Positions 8,111-18,700 of a stretch of DNA of 64,000 nt are shown piece after piece. The stretch's first letter is position 1; each line of letters starts with the position of its first letter. The notes below the pieces were generated by a model, which ran no database searches, was not told where the DNA came from, and saw nothing but the letters and a program-made list of their open reading frames with translations. The DNA is from Fluviicola chungangensis (GTDB taxonomy: Bacteria > Bacteroidota > Bacteroidia > Flavobacteriales_D > Crocinitomicaceae). The translations under genes were made by a program, and so were the position numbers. Location: NCBI RefSeq assembly GCF_007558725.1, contig NZ_VLPL01000003.1, forward strand, positions 310,001-374,000. Reading direction: 5' to 3'.

Positions 8111-9385
8111 TTATTCAATAACCCAATTGAATCGTTCTTTCAATATTTCATGGATGCGGTCAGTAACCGCTTCGTTTTCAATTTTCTGGATCACATCTTC
8201 GATGAAAGCGCCTACCATGAGTTGTCTTGCACTTGCTTCGCTCAAACCTCTTGCACGAAGATAGAAAACAGCTTCTTCGTCCAATTGACCTGTCGTTGAA
8301 CCATGCGAACACTTCACGTCATCTGCATAGATTTCCAATTCCGGTTTGCTATTGATCGTAGCGTCGTCGCTTAACAATACGTTTGCGTTGGATTGGAAAG
8401 CATTGATCTTTTGAGCATCTTTTCGAACATAAACTTTTCCGTTGAAAACAGCGGTAGCTTTTCCGTCAATAACTCCTTTGTATAACTCATTGGATTCGCA
8501 ATTTGCCACTTTATGGTCCACTACGGTGTGATTATCAACGTGCTGGTTTCCATTTAAAATATACGCTCCGTTCAAATGTGTTTCACAATTTTGACCGTCT
8601 ACTTCGATTGTCAGGTTATTGCGAACCAATAAACCGTTTAAAGTGACCGTATTGATGGTGAAATTTGAGTCCTGGTGTTGATTTACCAGCTCGGTGGAAA
8701 TTTGGAAACACGTTTCGTTTTCTTCCTGCAGTTTATCCATTGTCAGTTTTGCATTTTTCCCAATGTGGATTTCGGAAATGACATTGGTAAAATTATCCGA
8801 ACCATTTACGGAAATCGAACGCTGAACGAATTTCACTTCTGAAAATGCCTCTGCAACCAATACATGGCGTAAATTGGAAAGCATGTGTTGATCCGTATTG
8901 ATCTGGATGATTTCAATGACCGGTTCAATTTGCATCTTTGCCGAAACGTGAACGTACAATCCATCTGTTGCATAGGCTGTATTGATGGAAGAAAAAACTT
9001 CTCCGTCCAACAGGACATTTCCACCCATAACCCGTACTTCCGCGTCATCCATTTGAGAAAGTGCACCGATTTTCAGTCCGTCGGGATAAGTTTTTGAAGA
9101 AAGAGTTTCGGAAAAATGCCCGTTTATAAATACGTATTGAATGGATTCAGTTGATAATCCGAAATTTCCTGTAAGTGTAACCGGATTTTCCTGGATGGCC
9201 AGGTTGCTGTTTTTGATTTTCGCAACACGTGTGTATTTCCAAGCTTCCGTTTTGGTAGTCGGAAAAGGAGTATGTTCTAGGACTTCCAGTGCTTTTTGCC
9301 GCAGTTCGGGATTTAAAAGAAAAGTCCCCTTTAATTGCCAATTCACACTTGCTGCCGATTCTTTTTCAATGGTTTGCATCTGCAT
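8111..9385 (-). CDS. sufD: Fe-S cluster assembly protein SufD
   Basis: 424 residues, the usual size. SufD is a beta-helix scaffold subunit that forms the SufBC2D complex, on which [4Fe-4S] clusters are built in the cytoplasm. Recognisable parts are the conserved SufB/SufD core in the C-terminal half: VDHKVANCESNELYKGV, then AVFNGKVYVRKDAQKINAFQ and the motif CSHGSTTGQLDEEAVFYLRARG near the end, written here in part only. The start could be at 9385 (MQMQT) or two codons on. It follows sufC by 8 bases and is the last gene of the operon; sufS and sufE are not in the window. Confidence 0.95.
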   Translation of the reverse strand: MQMQTIEKESAASVNWQLKGTFLLNPELRQKALEVLEHTPFPTTKTEAWKYTRVAKIKNSNLAIQENPVTLTGNFGLSTESIQYVFINGHFSETLSSKTYPDGLKIGALSQMDDAEVRVMGGNVLLDGEVFSSINTAYATDGLYVHVSAKMQIEPVIEIIQINTDQHMLSNLRHVLVAEAFSEVKFVQRSISVNGSDNFTNVISEIHIGKNAKLTMDKLQEENETCFQISTELVNQHQDSNFTINTVTLNGLLVRNNLTIEVDGQNCETHLNGAYILNGNQHVDNHTVVDHKVANCESNELYKGVIDGKATAVFNGKVYVRKDAQKINAFQSNANVLLSDDATINSKPELEIYADDVKCSHGSTTGQLDEEAVFYLRARGLSEASARQLMVGAFIEDVIQKIENEAVTDRIHEILKERFNWVIE

Positions 9386-9393
9386 GATTTAAA

Positions 9394-10146
9394 TTAATGA
9401 GCAAATTCTGCTTTAATCCAGTCGTATCCTTTTTCCTCCAGTTCAAGAGCCAATTCTTTCGGGCCTGATTTTACAATCTGACCGTTGTAAAGCACGTGAA
9501 CAAAATCCGGAACGATATAATCCAGCAAACGTTGGTAATGAGTAATTACAATGGTTGCGTTTTTATCTGACTTCAATTTATTTACCCCGTTGGCAACAAT
9601 GCGAAGTGCATCAATGTCCAGACCGGAATCCGTTTCATCCAGGATGGCCAATTTCGGATCCAGCATCGCCATTTGGAAAATCTCGTTGCGTTTCTTTTCC
9701 CCTCCTGAAAATCCTTCGTTTACAGATCGGGAAGCCAGTTTGGCATCCAATTCTACAATGGCACTTTTTTCTTTAACCAGGGCCATGAAATCTTTTGCAG
9801 AAATAGCAGGTTCTCCTCTGTATTCACGAATTTCATTTAAAGCCGTACGCAGAAAATTTACATTGGAAACTCCCGGAATTTCAACCGGATACTGGAACGC
9901 TAAGAACAAACCTTCTCTGGCACGGTCTTCCGTTGCCATTTCAAGTAAATCCGCTCCTTCAAAATCAACAGTACCTTCTGTGATTTCGTATTCCTCGCGT
10001 CCTGCCAGAACACTTGCCAAAGTACTTTTTCCGGCACCGTTCGGTCCCATGATCGCATGAACTTCACCTGGATTTACTTCGAGGTTAAGCCCTTTTAATA
10101 TTTCTTTTCCGTCAATCGACGCATGTAAATTTTTGATCTTTAACAT
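9394..10146 (-). CDS. sufC: Fe-S cluster assembly ATPase SufC
   Basis: 250 residues from the ATG at 10146; a TTG four codons upstream would give a slightly longer form. An ABC-type ATPase that powers the SufBCD scaffold rather than transport. Walker A GPNGAGKST at 34-42, the ABC signature FSGGEKKRNEI near 150, Walker B LAILDETDSGLD and the switch His in VITHYQRLL are all present. It lies between sufB and sufD. The gap to sufB (84 bases) contains a strong hairpin, unlike the 8-base gap to sufD. Confidence 0.96.
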   Translation of the reverse strand: MLKIKNLHASIDGKEILKGLNLEVNPGEVHAIMGPNGAGKSTLASVLAGREEYEITEGTVDFEGADLLEMATEDRAREGLFLAFQYPVEIPGVSNVNFLRTALNEIREYRGEPAISAKDFMALVKEKSAIVELDAKLASRSVNEGFSGGEKKRNEIFQMAMLDPKLAILDETDSGLDIDALRIVANGVNKLKSDKNATIVITHYQRLLDYIVPDFVHVLYNGQIVKSGPKELALELEEKGYDWIKAEFAH

Positions 10147-10174
10147 CTTATTCTTCAATTATGAATCGCTGAGT

Positions 10175-10212
10175 AATCAATTATCAAGCAGAATGAAGCT
10201 TGATAATTGATT
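10175..10212 (-). other. Intercistronic hairpin between sufB and sufC
   Basis: AATCAATTATCAAGC (10175-10189) and its exact complement (10198-10212), 15 bp with an 8-base loop. There is no T run after it on the minus strand, so it is more likely an mRNA stabilising or processing site than a terminator. Confidence 0.6.
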
Positions 10213-10230
10213 CATTGCTAATTATTTTAA

Positions 10231-11676
10231 CTATCCTACCGACCCTTCCAAACTAATGGTCAGCAATTTTTGAGCTTCTACGGCAAATTCCATAGGAAGC
10301 TGGTTCAACACTTCTTTACAATATCCGTTTACGATCAAACTGATTGCTTTTTCTTCCGAAATTCCACGTTGTAAACAGTAGAAAATCTGGTCTTCCCCGA
10401 TTTTAGATGTAGTTGCCTCATGTTCAATTTTGGCACTCGGGTTTTTACATTCAATGTATGGGAAAGTATGCGCTCCGCATTCATCGGTCATCAACAGCGA
10501 ATCACATTGCGAGAAGTTTCTTGCATGGTGTGCATTTTTGTGTATTTGAACCAATCCACGGTAAGAATTGTGTGATTTTCCTGCTGAAATTCCCTTGGAG
10601 ATGATGGTGCTCTTGGTATTTTTTCCCAGGTGAATCATCTTTGTCCCGGTATCAGCCTGTTGATAGTTATTGGTAACGGCTACGGAATAAAATTCCCCGA
10701 TTGAATTGTCTCCTTTCAGAATGCAGGACGGGTACTTCCAGGTTACAGCTGAACCTGTTTCTACCTGTGTCCAGGAAATCTTTGCATTGGTTTCACAAAT
10801 TCCGCGTTTGGTCACGAAATTGAAAACTCCGCCGTCTCCGTTCTTATCACCCGGATACCAGTTCTGAACTGTTGAATATTTGATCTCGGCATCTTTCAAT
10901 GCAATCAATTCCACTACCGCTGCGTGCAATTGGTTTTCATCGCGCTGAGGAGCCGTACATCCTTCCAGATAGGAAACATATGAACCTTCGTCTGCGATCA
11001 CCAATGTGCGTTCAAACTGACCCGTATTTGCTTCGTTGATCCGGAAATAGGTCGACAATTCCATTGGGCATCGAACACCTTTTGGGATATAGCAGAATGA
11101 ACCGTCAGTAAATACTGCTGAATTCAAAGCTGCATAGAAGTTATCCGTTGCAGGAACCACTGATCCCATGTATTGTCTGACCAATTCGGGGTGTTCCTGA
11201 ACAGCTTCCGAAAACGAGCAGAAAATAATTCCCAATTCTTTTAATTTGGATTTAAAACTGGTAGCAACAGAAACTGAGTCCATTACGAAATCCACGGCTA
11301 CACCTGTTAAGCGTTGTTGTTCCTCCAATGAAATTCCCAACTTTGCCATGGTTGCTTTCATCTCCGGATCCACGTCGTCCCAGCTTTCGTATTTTTTGGT
11401 TTGTTTTGGCGCTGCATAATACGAAATACCCTGAAAATTAGGTTTCGGATATGTAATATGTGCCCAGGAAGGTTCGGTCATTTCAGACCAGATTTTGTAG
11501 CATTTTAACCTGTAATCCAACAACCATTCCGGTTCCTCTTTCTTAGCGGAAATAAACCGGATAATGTCTTCGTTCAACCCAAGGGGAGCTCTATCCGACT
11601 CGATATCAGTTGTAAAACCGAATTTGTATTCCGAATTTTCTAAGTCTTTCGCTAAATCGTTTTCAGTATAACCCAT
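10231..11676 (-). CDS. sufB: Fe-S cluster assembly protein SufB
   Basis: 481 residues, typical. SufB is the core scaffold of the SufBC2D complex and accepts sulfur from SufS/SufE. The family pattern is clear: [21 protein letters not shown], the segment [35 protein letters not shown], then [20 protein letters not shown] and the C-terminal [16 protein letters not shown] region (each quoted only in part). The ATG at 11676 lies 18 bases after the stop of the upstream sufA-like gene. Second gene of the minus-strand suf operon. Confidence 0.96.
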   Translation of the reverse strand: MGYTENDLAKDLENSEYKFGFTTDIESDRAPLGLNEDIIRFISAKKEEPEWLLDYRLKCYKIWSEMTEPSWAHITYPKPNFQGISYYAAPKQTKKYESWDDVDPEMKATMAKLGISLEEQQRLTGVAVDFVMDSVSVATSFKSKLKELGIIFCSFSEAVQEHPELVRQYMGSVVPATDNFYAALNSAVFTDGSFCYIPKGVRCPMELSTYFRINEANTGQFERTLVIADEGSYVSYLEGCTAPQRDENQLHAAVVELIALKDAEIKYSTVQNWYPGDKNGDGGVFNFVTKRGICETNAKISWTQVETGSAVTWKYPSCILKGDNSIGEFYSVAVTNNYQQADTGTKMIHLGKNTKSTIISKGISAGKSHNSYRGLVQIHKNAHHARNFSQCDSLLMTDECGAHTFPYIECKNPSAKIEHEATTSKIGEDQIFYCLQRGISEEKAISLIVNGYCKEVLNQLPMEFAVEAQKLLTISLEGSVG

Positions 11677-11694
11677 CTAAACTTTGTACTATAA

Positions 11695-12018
11695 TTATAA
11701 TGAGAAGGATTCCCCGCAACCGCAAGTTCTTCCCGCATTTGGATTGGAAAACACAAACCCTTTTCCGTTCAATCCCCCGGAAAAATCCAATGTTGTTCCG
11801 ATGAGGTATAAAAAGCTCTTTTTGTCAACAACGACCTTAATTCCGTTGTCTTCAAAAATTTTATCGTCTGCGTTCTCTTGATTGTCAAATGTCAGTTGGT
11901 ACATTAACCCGGAGCAACCTCCTCCTTCTACACCAACACGAATGAAATAGCCTGCTTTGCCTTCGTCTTCCATCAAGCGAATTGCCTGTTTTTTTGCTTG
12001 TTCTGTTACTGTAATCAT
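11695..12018 (-). CDS. sufA: HesB/IscA/SufA-type iron-sulfur carrier
   Basis: 107 residues from the ATG at 12018; the frame extends further upstream but that part carries the promoter. A-type carriers receive clusters from the scaffold and pass them to apoproteins. The three conserved cysteines are present: Cys35 in GGGCSG and Cys99/Cys101 in RTCGCGESF. First gene of the operon with sufB, sufC and sufD. Whether it works like SufA or ErpA cannot be told from sequence. Confidence 0.92.
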   Translation of the reverse strand: MITVTEQAKKQAIRLMEDEGKAGYFIRVGVEGGGCSGLMYQLTFDNQENADDKIFEDNGIKVVVDKKSFLYLIGTTLDFSGGLNGKGFVFSNPNAGRTCGCGESFSL

Positions 12019-12076
12019 GACAAGTATCTTGTATCCTTTATTTAGATTAATTTTAAATAAAGCTGTATTTCGTTGA

Positions 12077-12107
12077 CAAAAATACCACATTTATGGTATT
12101 GGTGCAA
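12077..12107 (-). promoter_or_regulatory. Promoter of the suf operon
   Basis: On the minus strand: TTG (12105-12107), 20 bases, TATTTTTG (12084-12077). Both elements and the spacing fit the Bacteroidota housekeeping promoter. The ATG of the sufA-like gene is about 58 bases downstream, leaving room for a short leader. Confidence 0.6.
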
Positions 12108-12468
12108 TAAAATGACAAAGATTATTGAATATCACTGTTATTTTATATTAAATCACCCCAATAGGTGCGTGCCACTAAAAATAGTTGAAATTTATTTTGC
12201 TGTTTTTTAGTGTTTAAAATCGCCGAAATGCTTGATTTGTCAAGTTGTTGTGTCCATATTCGTCGATTCGAACAAAATCAGCTTTTGCAGCCTCTTTATT
12301 GTGGTGTGAAATGCCTCTGTATTTTTTTAAATCCCAGTAAAATAAAGGCTTTATAGCTTGATATATCAACGAAGAAAAACGTTGAAAGGGTGCAACTTTT
12401 CAAAAATAGTGTGCGTTTTTCAAGAGACATTGCTGAAGCAACCATTTAATATTGTTATACCTACTAAA
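12108..12468. other. Intergenic region upstream of two divergent operons
   Basis: About 360 AT-rich bases. One inverted repeat, CACTAAAAA (12173-12181) with TTTTTAGTG (12204-12212), could form a hairpin. The frame of the downstream gene extends back to 12358, but that stretch has no signal peptide or family features. I see no tRNA or other RNA gene. Confidence 0.4.
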
Positions 12469-12783
12469 ATGAAGAAAATCATTCTTTTTGGTCTGTCTGT
12501 ATGCGCTATCCATACATTCGGCCATTCACAAACAAATACCACTCAATTGCCCAACGGTGTAGTCGTTCACCAGGCGCAGGGAGTGGAAGGAACCCCGCAA
12601 GCAACAAAGCAAGAGCCGATGCATGTAAGAACCCTACAGGACTGGACGCTTCCGGAATGCATTGATGCTTTGGCCCATACGGAAATGAAGCTGAATGAAG
12701 CATCTGAACAGGAACGTGCACGCTATCTGAGCGAAAAGGGACGCATTGTTCAACGTATTAATGAACTTAAATCCGGAAATTAA
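12469..12783 (+). CDS. Small secreted protein of unknown function
   Basis: 104 residues from the ATG at 12469, chosen because it begins a signal peptide (MKKIILFGLSVCAIHTFGHSQ). The mature part is hydrophilic, with an alpha-helical C-terminal half rich in Glu/Arg (EMKLNEASEQERARYLSEKG). No domain recognised. The next gene, a giant T9SS adhesin, starts one base after its stop, so the two are co-transcribed and may work together. Confidence 0.7.
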   Translation: MKKIILFGLSVCAIHTFGHSQTNTTQLPNGVVVHQAQGVEGTPQATKQEPMHVRTLQDWTLPECIDALAHTEMKLNEASEQERARYLSEKGRIVQRINELKSGN

Positions 12784-12784
12784 G

Positions 12785-15592
12785 ATGAAAAAGTTAGTGA
12801 TTCTTCTGATACTGATCAGTTCAGTGTACAGTTACGGGCAGCTTGTTCCCAATGGAAACTCCGGTTCTTCTACGACTTCTTACACCAACGGTGCGCCCAA
12901 TGACCCGATTTATATTTGGTGCGGGGACGCGCTCGGTGATCAGCAGGGAAGTTTAACGGCAACCCCTACAAGCGGAACAGGACCTTTCACCTTCAACTGG
13001 TTTTATCATGATCAGAGCACTTCTTCCTGGCAGTCCTTATCTGTTGATGCAGGAGTGGGTACTTCCACCATTTCTAATTTGGCAAGTGACGGATACCGCG
13101 TAGAAATACGAGACGCATCGAATACACTGACCGATTGTTTTGTGGCTTGGGTCTGGAACCTCAACACTGAAGTTACTGCTTCCAGTTCCTTGTCAAACTG
13201 TAATAATGCCTCGTTGTCTTCTACTGTAAATACAACTGGATCATTTTCATACTACAATCCGCCGCCACCGCAATCACTGATTAATGTCAATACGGAAATC
13301 CAGGTTTGTTTTACAGCAAATCACACCTTTGTTTCTGACCTGGCATTTTATTTAGTTGGTCCGCCGGCGTGTGGTTCTCCTACGATCTTACTGCTTCCGA
13401 ATCCAGGAGCAATTGGACAGGGATCTACTTGTAACAGCGGTGATAATGTGAATAACTTATGCTTTACAACTACTGGTGGGGGAAACATCAATGTTTGTAA
13501 CCCGTCACCCTCTTCTTTGAGCGGAACTTACAGCACGTATGGTCCTTCCAATACTCCGATCAACTGGTCGAGCCTGATAGGTTGCAATGCTGCGGCAGGA
13601 GGATGGGCAGTGCAAATTTATGACTGTATCGGTCAGGATGTCGGAGCGTTAACTAATGCGAACATCACTTTTTCAAACCTGACATCGATTTGTGGATCAC
13701 CGACTTCGATCGGATATAGTTCAGGCGCAATCAACTCGGCAATTAATGATAACTCCTGTTCAGCAGCGACAGCTTCTATTTTCCAGGTGCCGGTTTCACC
13801 AACCTTAAGCACACCGATTACGATTACGGCTACAACAACTTTGTTGTGGGCCGGTCCGGGTTCTATTGCAAACCCGACTACCGGTAACACGACTTCAAGC
13901 GGGTTACCTGCTGGAACATCCACGTTTACATTGACAGCAACAACAACGTATGGAACAACAACGTGTTCGCCGCCACCTGCTTCAACGAGCGTAACTGTTG
14001 TTTATCCTGTTGTGGATGCGGGACCTGATCAAACAGTTTGTATGGGACAATCGGTAACACTTTCGGGTTCCGGAGCACAAACATATACCTGGGACAACGG
14101 AGTAACAAACGGTGTCCCATTCACTCCGGGAGCAACTGCTACTTATACAGTTGTTGGAACAGCTGCAAATGGTTGTACGGATACGGACGATGTATTGGTA
14201 ACCGTGAACACAACGATTCCTGTAAATGCCGGAGCGGATCAAGCGGTATGTATTGGTCAATCGGTTACACTTTCGGGTTCGGGAGCTCAAACATATACCT
14301 GGGATAATGGAGTTACGAACGGGGTTTCCTTTGCACCGGCATCCACAATGACATACACGGTGACAGGAACAGATGCAAATGGCTGTACCGGAACTGACCA
14401 GATTTTGGTGACGGTAAATCCGCTTCCGGTAGTGGATGCAGGAATAAATCAAACGGTTTGTTCCGGACAATCGGTTACTCTTTCGGGTTCGGGAGCACAA
14501 ACATATACCTGGGACAATGGTGTTACGAATGGTGTTCCATTTATTGTCAATGCAACACAAACTTATACCGTTACCGGAACAAATGCGAATGGTTGTACCA
14601 ATACGGATCAAGTCACTATTACAATTAATCCTTCACCAACGGTAAGTGGGGGTGTTGATCAGGCAGTTTGTCTGGGAACAAGCGTTACTTTAACGGCTAG
14701 CGGTGCTCAAACTTATTCCTGGAACAATGGAATAACTAATGGGGTTTCATTTACCCCGGGGACAACGACTACTTATACCGTAACAGGTACAAATTCAAAT
14801 GGCTGTACGGGAACAGATCAGGTGGTTGTAACTGTCAATCCGATTCCGGTTGTCAGTGCCGGAGCAAACCAAACCATTTGTGAAGGAAGTCCGGTTATAT
14901 TGAGTGGTTCCGGCGCAACTTCTTATACCTGGTCGAATGGTGTGCAGAATAATTTAAGCTTTGTGCCTTCATTGGGAACCAATACCTATGTTGTAACAGG
15001 AACTACGGCTGCCGGTTGTCAAAATACAGACACCGTTGTTGTAACGGTTATTTTGGTGCCGAATGCCGTTCTGGAGAGTAATTCACCACTTACAGGTTAT
15101 CCCGGATTAGAAGTTGAGTTTACCAATTCCAGTACGAATGCGAATTCTTACAATTTTGCTTTCGGGAATGGAATTTCCTACAATACCACAAATAGTTCGG
15201 CAGAACCGGATGCAACTTATCAGACACCTGGAACCTACACGGTTGTTTTAACGGCAAGTAATGGAATATGTGAAGATACGTCACATCTGGAAGTGATTGT
15301 TATTCCTTTCCCTCCGATGAATATTGTGGCACCGAATATTTTCACACCGAATGGTGACGGAAAGAATGATGTGTTTTTCATTCGATTGGAGAATGCAGTA
15401 TCCGTGGATGTTACAATCATAAACAGATGGGGAAATAAAATGGTTACTTTCTCCGGCCTGGCAGCTTCCTGGGACGGAAGTATAAATGGTAACCCGGCGG
15501 CTGAAGGAGTTTATTTCTATAATTATACGGCAACCGGATTAGACGGTACCATTCAAACTGGGCAAGGAAATGTAGAGTTGATGAGAGATTAA
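12785..15592 (+). CDS. Giant T9SS type B adhesin with P-domain-like region and Ig-like repeats
   Basis: 935 residues from the ATG at 12785, where the signal peptide starts (MKKLVILLILISSVYSYGQ); the frame is open further upstream but overlaps the previous gene. Residues ~145-300 resemble a proprotein-convertase P domain (VNTEIQVCFTANHTFVSDL, then GGWAVQIYDCIG). Residues 410-759 are five Ig-like units of exactly 70 residues (VDAGxDQTVC, SGSGAQTYTWDNGV, ANGCTxTD). A PKD-like domain follows, then a CHU_C type B sorting domain (IFTPNGDGKNDVFF, INRWGNKMV, AEGVYFYNY) from ~845 to the end. Exported by T9SS; expected to act in adhesion or as extracellular matrix. Confidence 0.88.
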   Translation: MKKLVILLILISSVYSYGQLVPNGNSGSSTTSYTNGAPNDPIYIWCGDALGDQQGSLTATPTSGTGPFTFNWFYHDQSTSSWQSLSVDAGVGTSTISNLASDGYRVEIRDASNTLTDCFVAWVWNLNTEVTASSSLSNCNNASLSSTVNTTGSFSYYNPPPPQSLINVNTEIQVCFTANHTFVSDLAFYLVGPPACGSPTILLLPNPGAIGQGSTCNSGDNVNNLCFTTTGGGNINVCNPSPSSLSGTYSTYGPSNTPINWSSLIGCNAAAGGWAVQIYDCIGQDVGALTNANITFSNLTSICGSPTSIGYSSGAINSAINDNSCSAATASIFQVPVSPTLSTPITITATTTLLWAGPGSIANPTTGNTTSSGLPAGTSTFTLTATTTYGTTTCSPPPASTSVTVVYPVVDAGPDQTVCMGQSVTLSGSGAQTYTWDNGVTNGVPFTPGATATYTVVGTAANGCTDTDDVLVTVNTTIPVNAGADQAVCIGQSVTLSGSGAQTYTWDNGVTNGVSFAPASTMTYTVTGTDANGCTGTDQILVTVNPLPVVDAGINQTVCSGQSVTLSGSGAQTYTWDNGVTNGVPFIVNATQTYTVTGTNANGCTNTDQVTITINPSPTVSGGVDQAVCLGTSVTLTASGAQTYSWNNGITNGVSFTPGTTTTYTVTGTNSNGCTGTDQVVVTVNPIPVVSAGANQTICEGSPVILSGSGATSYTWSNGVQNNLSFVPSLGTNTYVVTGTTAAGCQNTDTVVVTVILVPNAVLESNSPLTGYPGLEVEFTNSSTNANSYNFAFGNGISYNTTNSSAEPDATYQTPGTYTVVLTASNGICEDTSHLEVIVIPFPPMNIVAPNIFTPNGDGKNDVFFIRLENAVSVDVTIINRWGNKMVTFSGLAASWDGSINGNPAAEGVYFYNYTATGLDGTIQTGQGNVELMRD
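14012..15061 (+). repeat. Five tandem 210-bp coding repeats
   Basis: Units start at 14012, 14222, 14432, 14642 and 14852, each exactly 210 bases (70 codons). Each encodes an Ig-like domain. The first three are the most alike at DNA level. The same unit occurs in the next gene (17851-18690). Confidence 0.9.
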
Positions 15593-15623
15593 AACGGATA
15601 AATACATAGAAAAGTGTGAAGGG

Positions 15624-15662
15624 TGTGCGGACATTGATATTCAATGATTTGCACATCTTTTT
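15624..15662 (+). terminator. Probable terminator of the first giant adhesin gene
   Basis: TGTGC (15624-15628) pairs with GCACA (15651-15655), with an inner ATTGA/TCAAT stem, followed by TCTTTTTTT. Confidence 0.5.
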
Positions 15663-15692
15663 TTGGAATGCAACCTTTTTTGTGTATTTTCG
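15663..15692 (+). promoter_or_regulatory. Candidate promoter of the second giant adhesin gene
   Basis: TTG at 15663-15665, 19 bases, TATTTTCG at 15685-15692 (one mismatch to TAnnTTTG). The TTG directly follows the T run of the preceding terminator. Confidence 0.45.
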
Positions 15693-15723
15693 TTTTAGAC
15701 TACGTTACTTATTGCTACTAAAT

Positions 15724-18700
15724 ATGAAACTTACTACTACACTGATAGGGATTCTGTCAGTATTTTCAACAGCATTAGCTCAATTTCCGGGATGCCCGAG
15801 TGTCAACGCCGGTGCGGATCAGACACTTACGTGTAACCAACCATGTGCCACATTGACTGCCACTCCGTTTCATGCCGGTGCTACCAGTACATATACTGTT
15901 GCTTCGATTCCCCATACCCCGCCCATTGCTTACAATCAAACAGGCGGAACAGGAGTTTCCGTTGGTACTGATGATGTTTGGAGTCCGCAAATTACTCTGC
16001 CGTTTACATTTTGTTACTATGGACAATCGTATACGTCCTGTAAGATCGGATCGAACGGATCCATTAAATTCGGTACCTATGCACCAACATCACAACCCTG
16101 GTCATTTACGGCTTCATGTCCTTCTACCAGTTTGACATCGGCAGGGGATATTTTTGGTATTTACCACGATATCGATCCTTCTTACGGGGGAACTGTAAAA
16201 TGGTATGTTGTAGGGGCAGCTCCTTGTAGAATATTTGTGGTGTCTTATAATAATTTACCTCACTATTCCGCATCTTGTAACAACAGCGTTTTCTCCACCT
16301 TTATGATGGTATTGTACGAAACTACGAATGTGATCGACGTATATGTCAATAACAAAGGTTTGTGTGGTTCCTGGAATGGTGGTGCAGCAATTATTGGGAT
16401 TCAAAATCCGGCAGGAACTGCAGGAATTGCGGCTCCAAACAGAAATACCTCACCCAATTGGACAGTTTCAACACCGGAAGGCTGGCGTTTTACTCCGAAT
16501 GGTGCTCCAATCTATACTACCGAATGGTTTCAGGGAGCAACAAGTCTTGGAACCAATACCACAATAAACGTTTGTCCTACTGCAGCAACTACATACACGG
16601 CTACGACTACTTATACAGCCTGTGACGGAACAGTTATTGTCAAAACAGATGATGTGGTTGTTACTCCCGATCCTGCTACTCCTTCAGGAAATGAAATTGC
16701 TTCAACACCTCCTTCTTGTTCCGGGGCTACAGGTAGTTTTGAAGTTCAGGGGATCGGCGGTGCAGGCGGTTATCAATATTCGATTGATAATGGTGTGAAC
16801 TGGCAGGCAAGCGGAGTATTTACCAACCTCGCTGCGGGGAACTATACCGTCCTGGTCCAGGATATGAATGGTTGCCAGGGAAGCATCGCTGCTACAGTAG
16901 GTCCGGCAAGTACGCTTGATTTAACATTGGCAAACAGTACCAACGTTTCTTGCAACGGGGGGTCAAACGGTTCGGCTGTAACTGCTATTTCAGGTGGGCA
17001 ACTTCCTTATACGTATACCTTAAACGGGGGATCAGCCCAATCAGGTGGGACATATTCGAACTTAGCGGCCGGAACCTATACAATTGAGGTAACGGATGCG
17101 AACGGATGTACCGATACTCAACCCGTAACCATAACACAACCGATAGCTGTAACGCTTTCTTTTGTTTCTGCAACAGATGCAAGTTGCTCGGGCAGTGACG
17201 GAAGTTTAACTGTATCCGGAGCAGGAGGAACAGGAACACTGCATTATTCTTCGAATGGTGGAGCGTCTCAAACAAGTCCGACGTTTAGCAATGTTGCGGG
17301 CGGAACATATACGATTCAGGTTGTAGATGATAATGGTTGTCCTGCATCTGTAATGGCTGCAGTAGGTACCGTAAACAACCTGACAGCTCTTTTGGTAGAT
17401 AATCAGGATGTATCCTGTAATGGATTAAGTGATGGAAGCGTGCAGCTTGGAGGAACAGGAACTCCGTTGCCATATACCTATTCGCTTGTAGGAGGTTCTT
17501 CTCAGGCTTCAAACACTTTTTCAAGTTTAGCAGTGGGAACTTATGATTATGTTGTAACAGACGGGAATAATTGCCACGATACAATTTCAGTTACAATTGC
17601 CCAGCCTACTCCGGTAAATGTGACAACAAACACTCCGTTATCCATGTGTAGTGGTGGAAGTGTAGCCATGAATGCCCAGGCAACCGGAGGGAATGGTTCT
17701 TACGTTTTCACCTGGAGTAATTCATTGCCAAACGGACCAAGCAATTCGGTTAGTCCTGCAGCAACGACCAATTACACCGTTACTGCAACCGATGTGAACG
17801 GATGTGCTGCAAACTCAATCGTTCAGGTAACAGTAAATCAGAGTCCGCCGGTTAATGCAGGAAGTGATCAGGGAATCTGCATCGGGGGTTCGGTAATATT
17901 GAACGCATCGGGTGCGCAGTCTTATACCTGGAACAATGGTGTTTCAAATGGTGTTTCATTTACACCGGCCTCCACACAAACTTATACAGTTACAGGGATA
18001 GATGCTAATGGTTGTCAAGGGTCGGATCAAGTGGTTGTTGCCGTAAATCCACTTCCTCCAGTTGACGCAGGTGCACCACAATCAGTATGTCAGGGAACTT
18101 CTGTCACATTGAATGGTTCGGGAGCAGTTTCCTATACCTGGAATAACGGGGTTACAAATGGAGTTTCGTTCACGGCTGGTTCCACACAGACTTATACTGT
18201 AACAGGAATTGATGCGAACGGTTGTACGAATACGGACCAGGTAACCATAACGGTAAATCTACCTGCTCCTGTTAATGCCGGAATCGACCAATCGGTTTGT
18301 CAGGGCGGATCTGTAACACTAACGGCAACGGGAACTCAAACATATAGTTGGAACAACGGGGTTACCAATGGCGTTTCATTTATACCGGGAGCTTCCCAAA
18401 CATATACTGTAACCGGTACGGATGCTCTTGGTTGTCAAAGTACCGACCAGGTAACTGTAACGATAAATCCGCTTCCAAATGTGAATGCCGGAGCAGATCA
18501 ATCCATTTGTATCGGAAGTGCAGTGACCCTTTCGGGTTCAGGAGCTCAAACGTATGTTTGGAATAATGGAGTTACAAACGGAGTACCATTTACCCCGGGA
18601 TCTACTCAAACATATACGGTGACCGGAACAGATATCAATGGTTGTGTAAACACCGATCAAATCACAGTTACTATCGTGCCGATGCCGACAGCGGTTGTTT

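Noticed and set aside
13982-14611. 209-codon minus-strand frame
   Set aside because: Antisense shadow of the Ig-like repeats; composition dominated by Cys/Arg/Ile, no start signal.
14012-15061. Regular 210-bp periodicity, CRISPR-like at first sight
   Set aside because: Repeats are in-frame Ig-like domains of a secreted protein; no short identical repeats with unique spacers and no cas genes.
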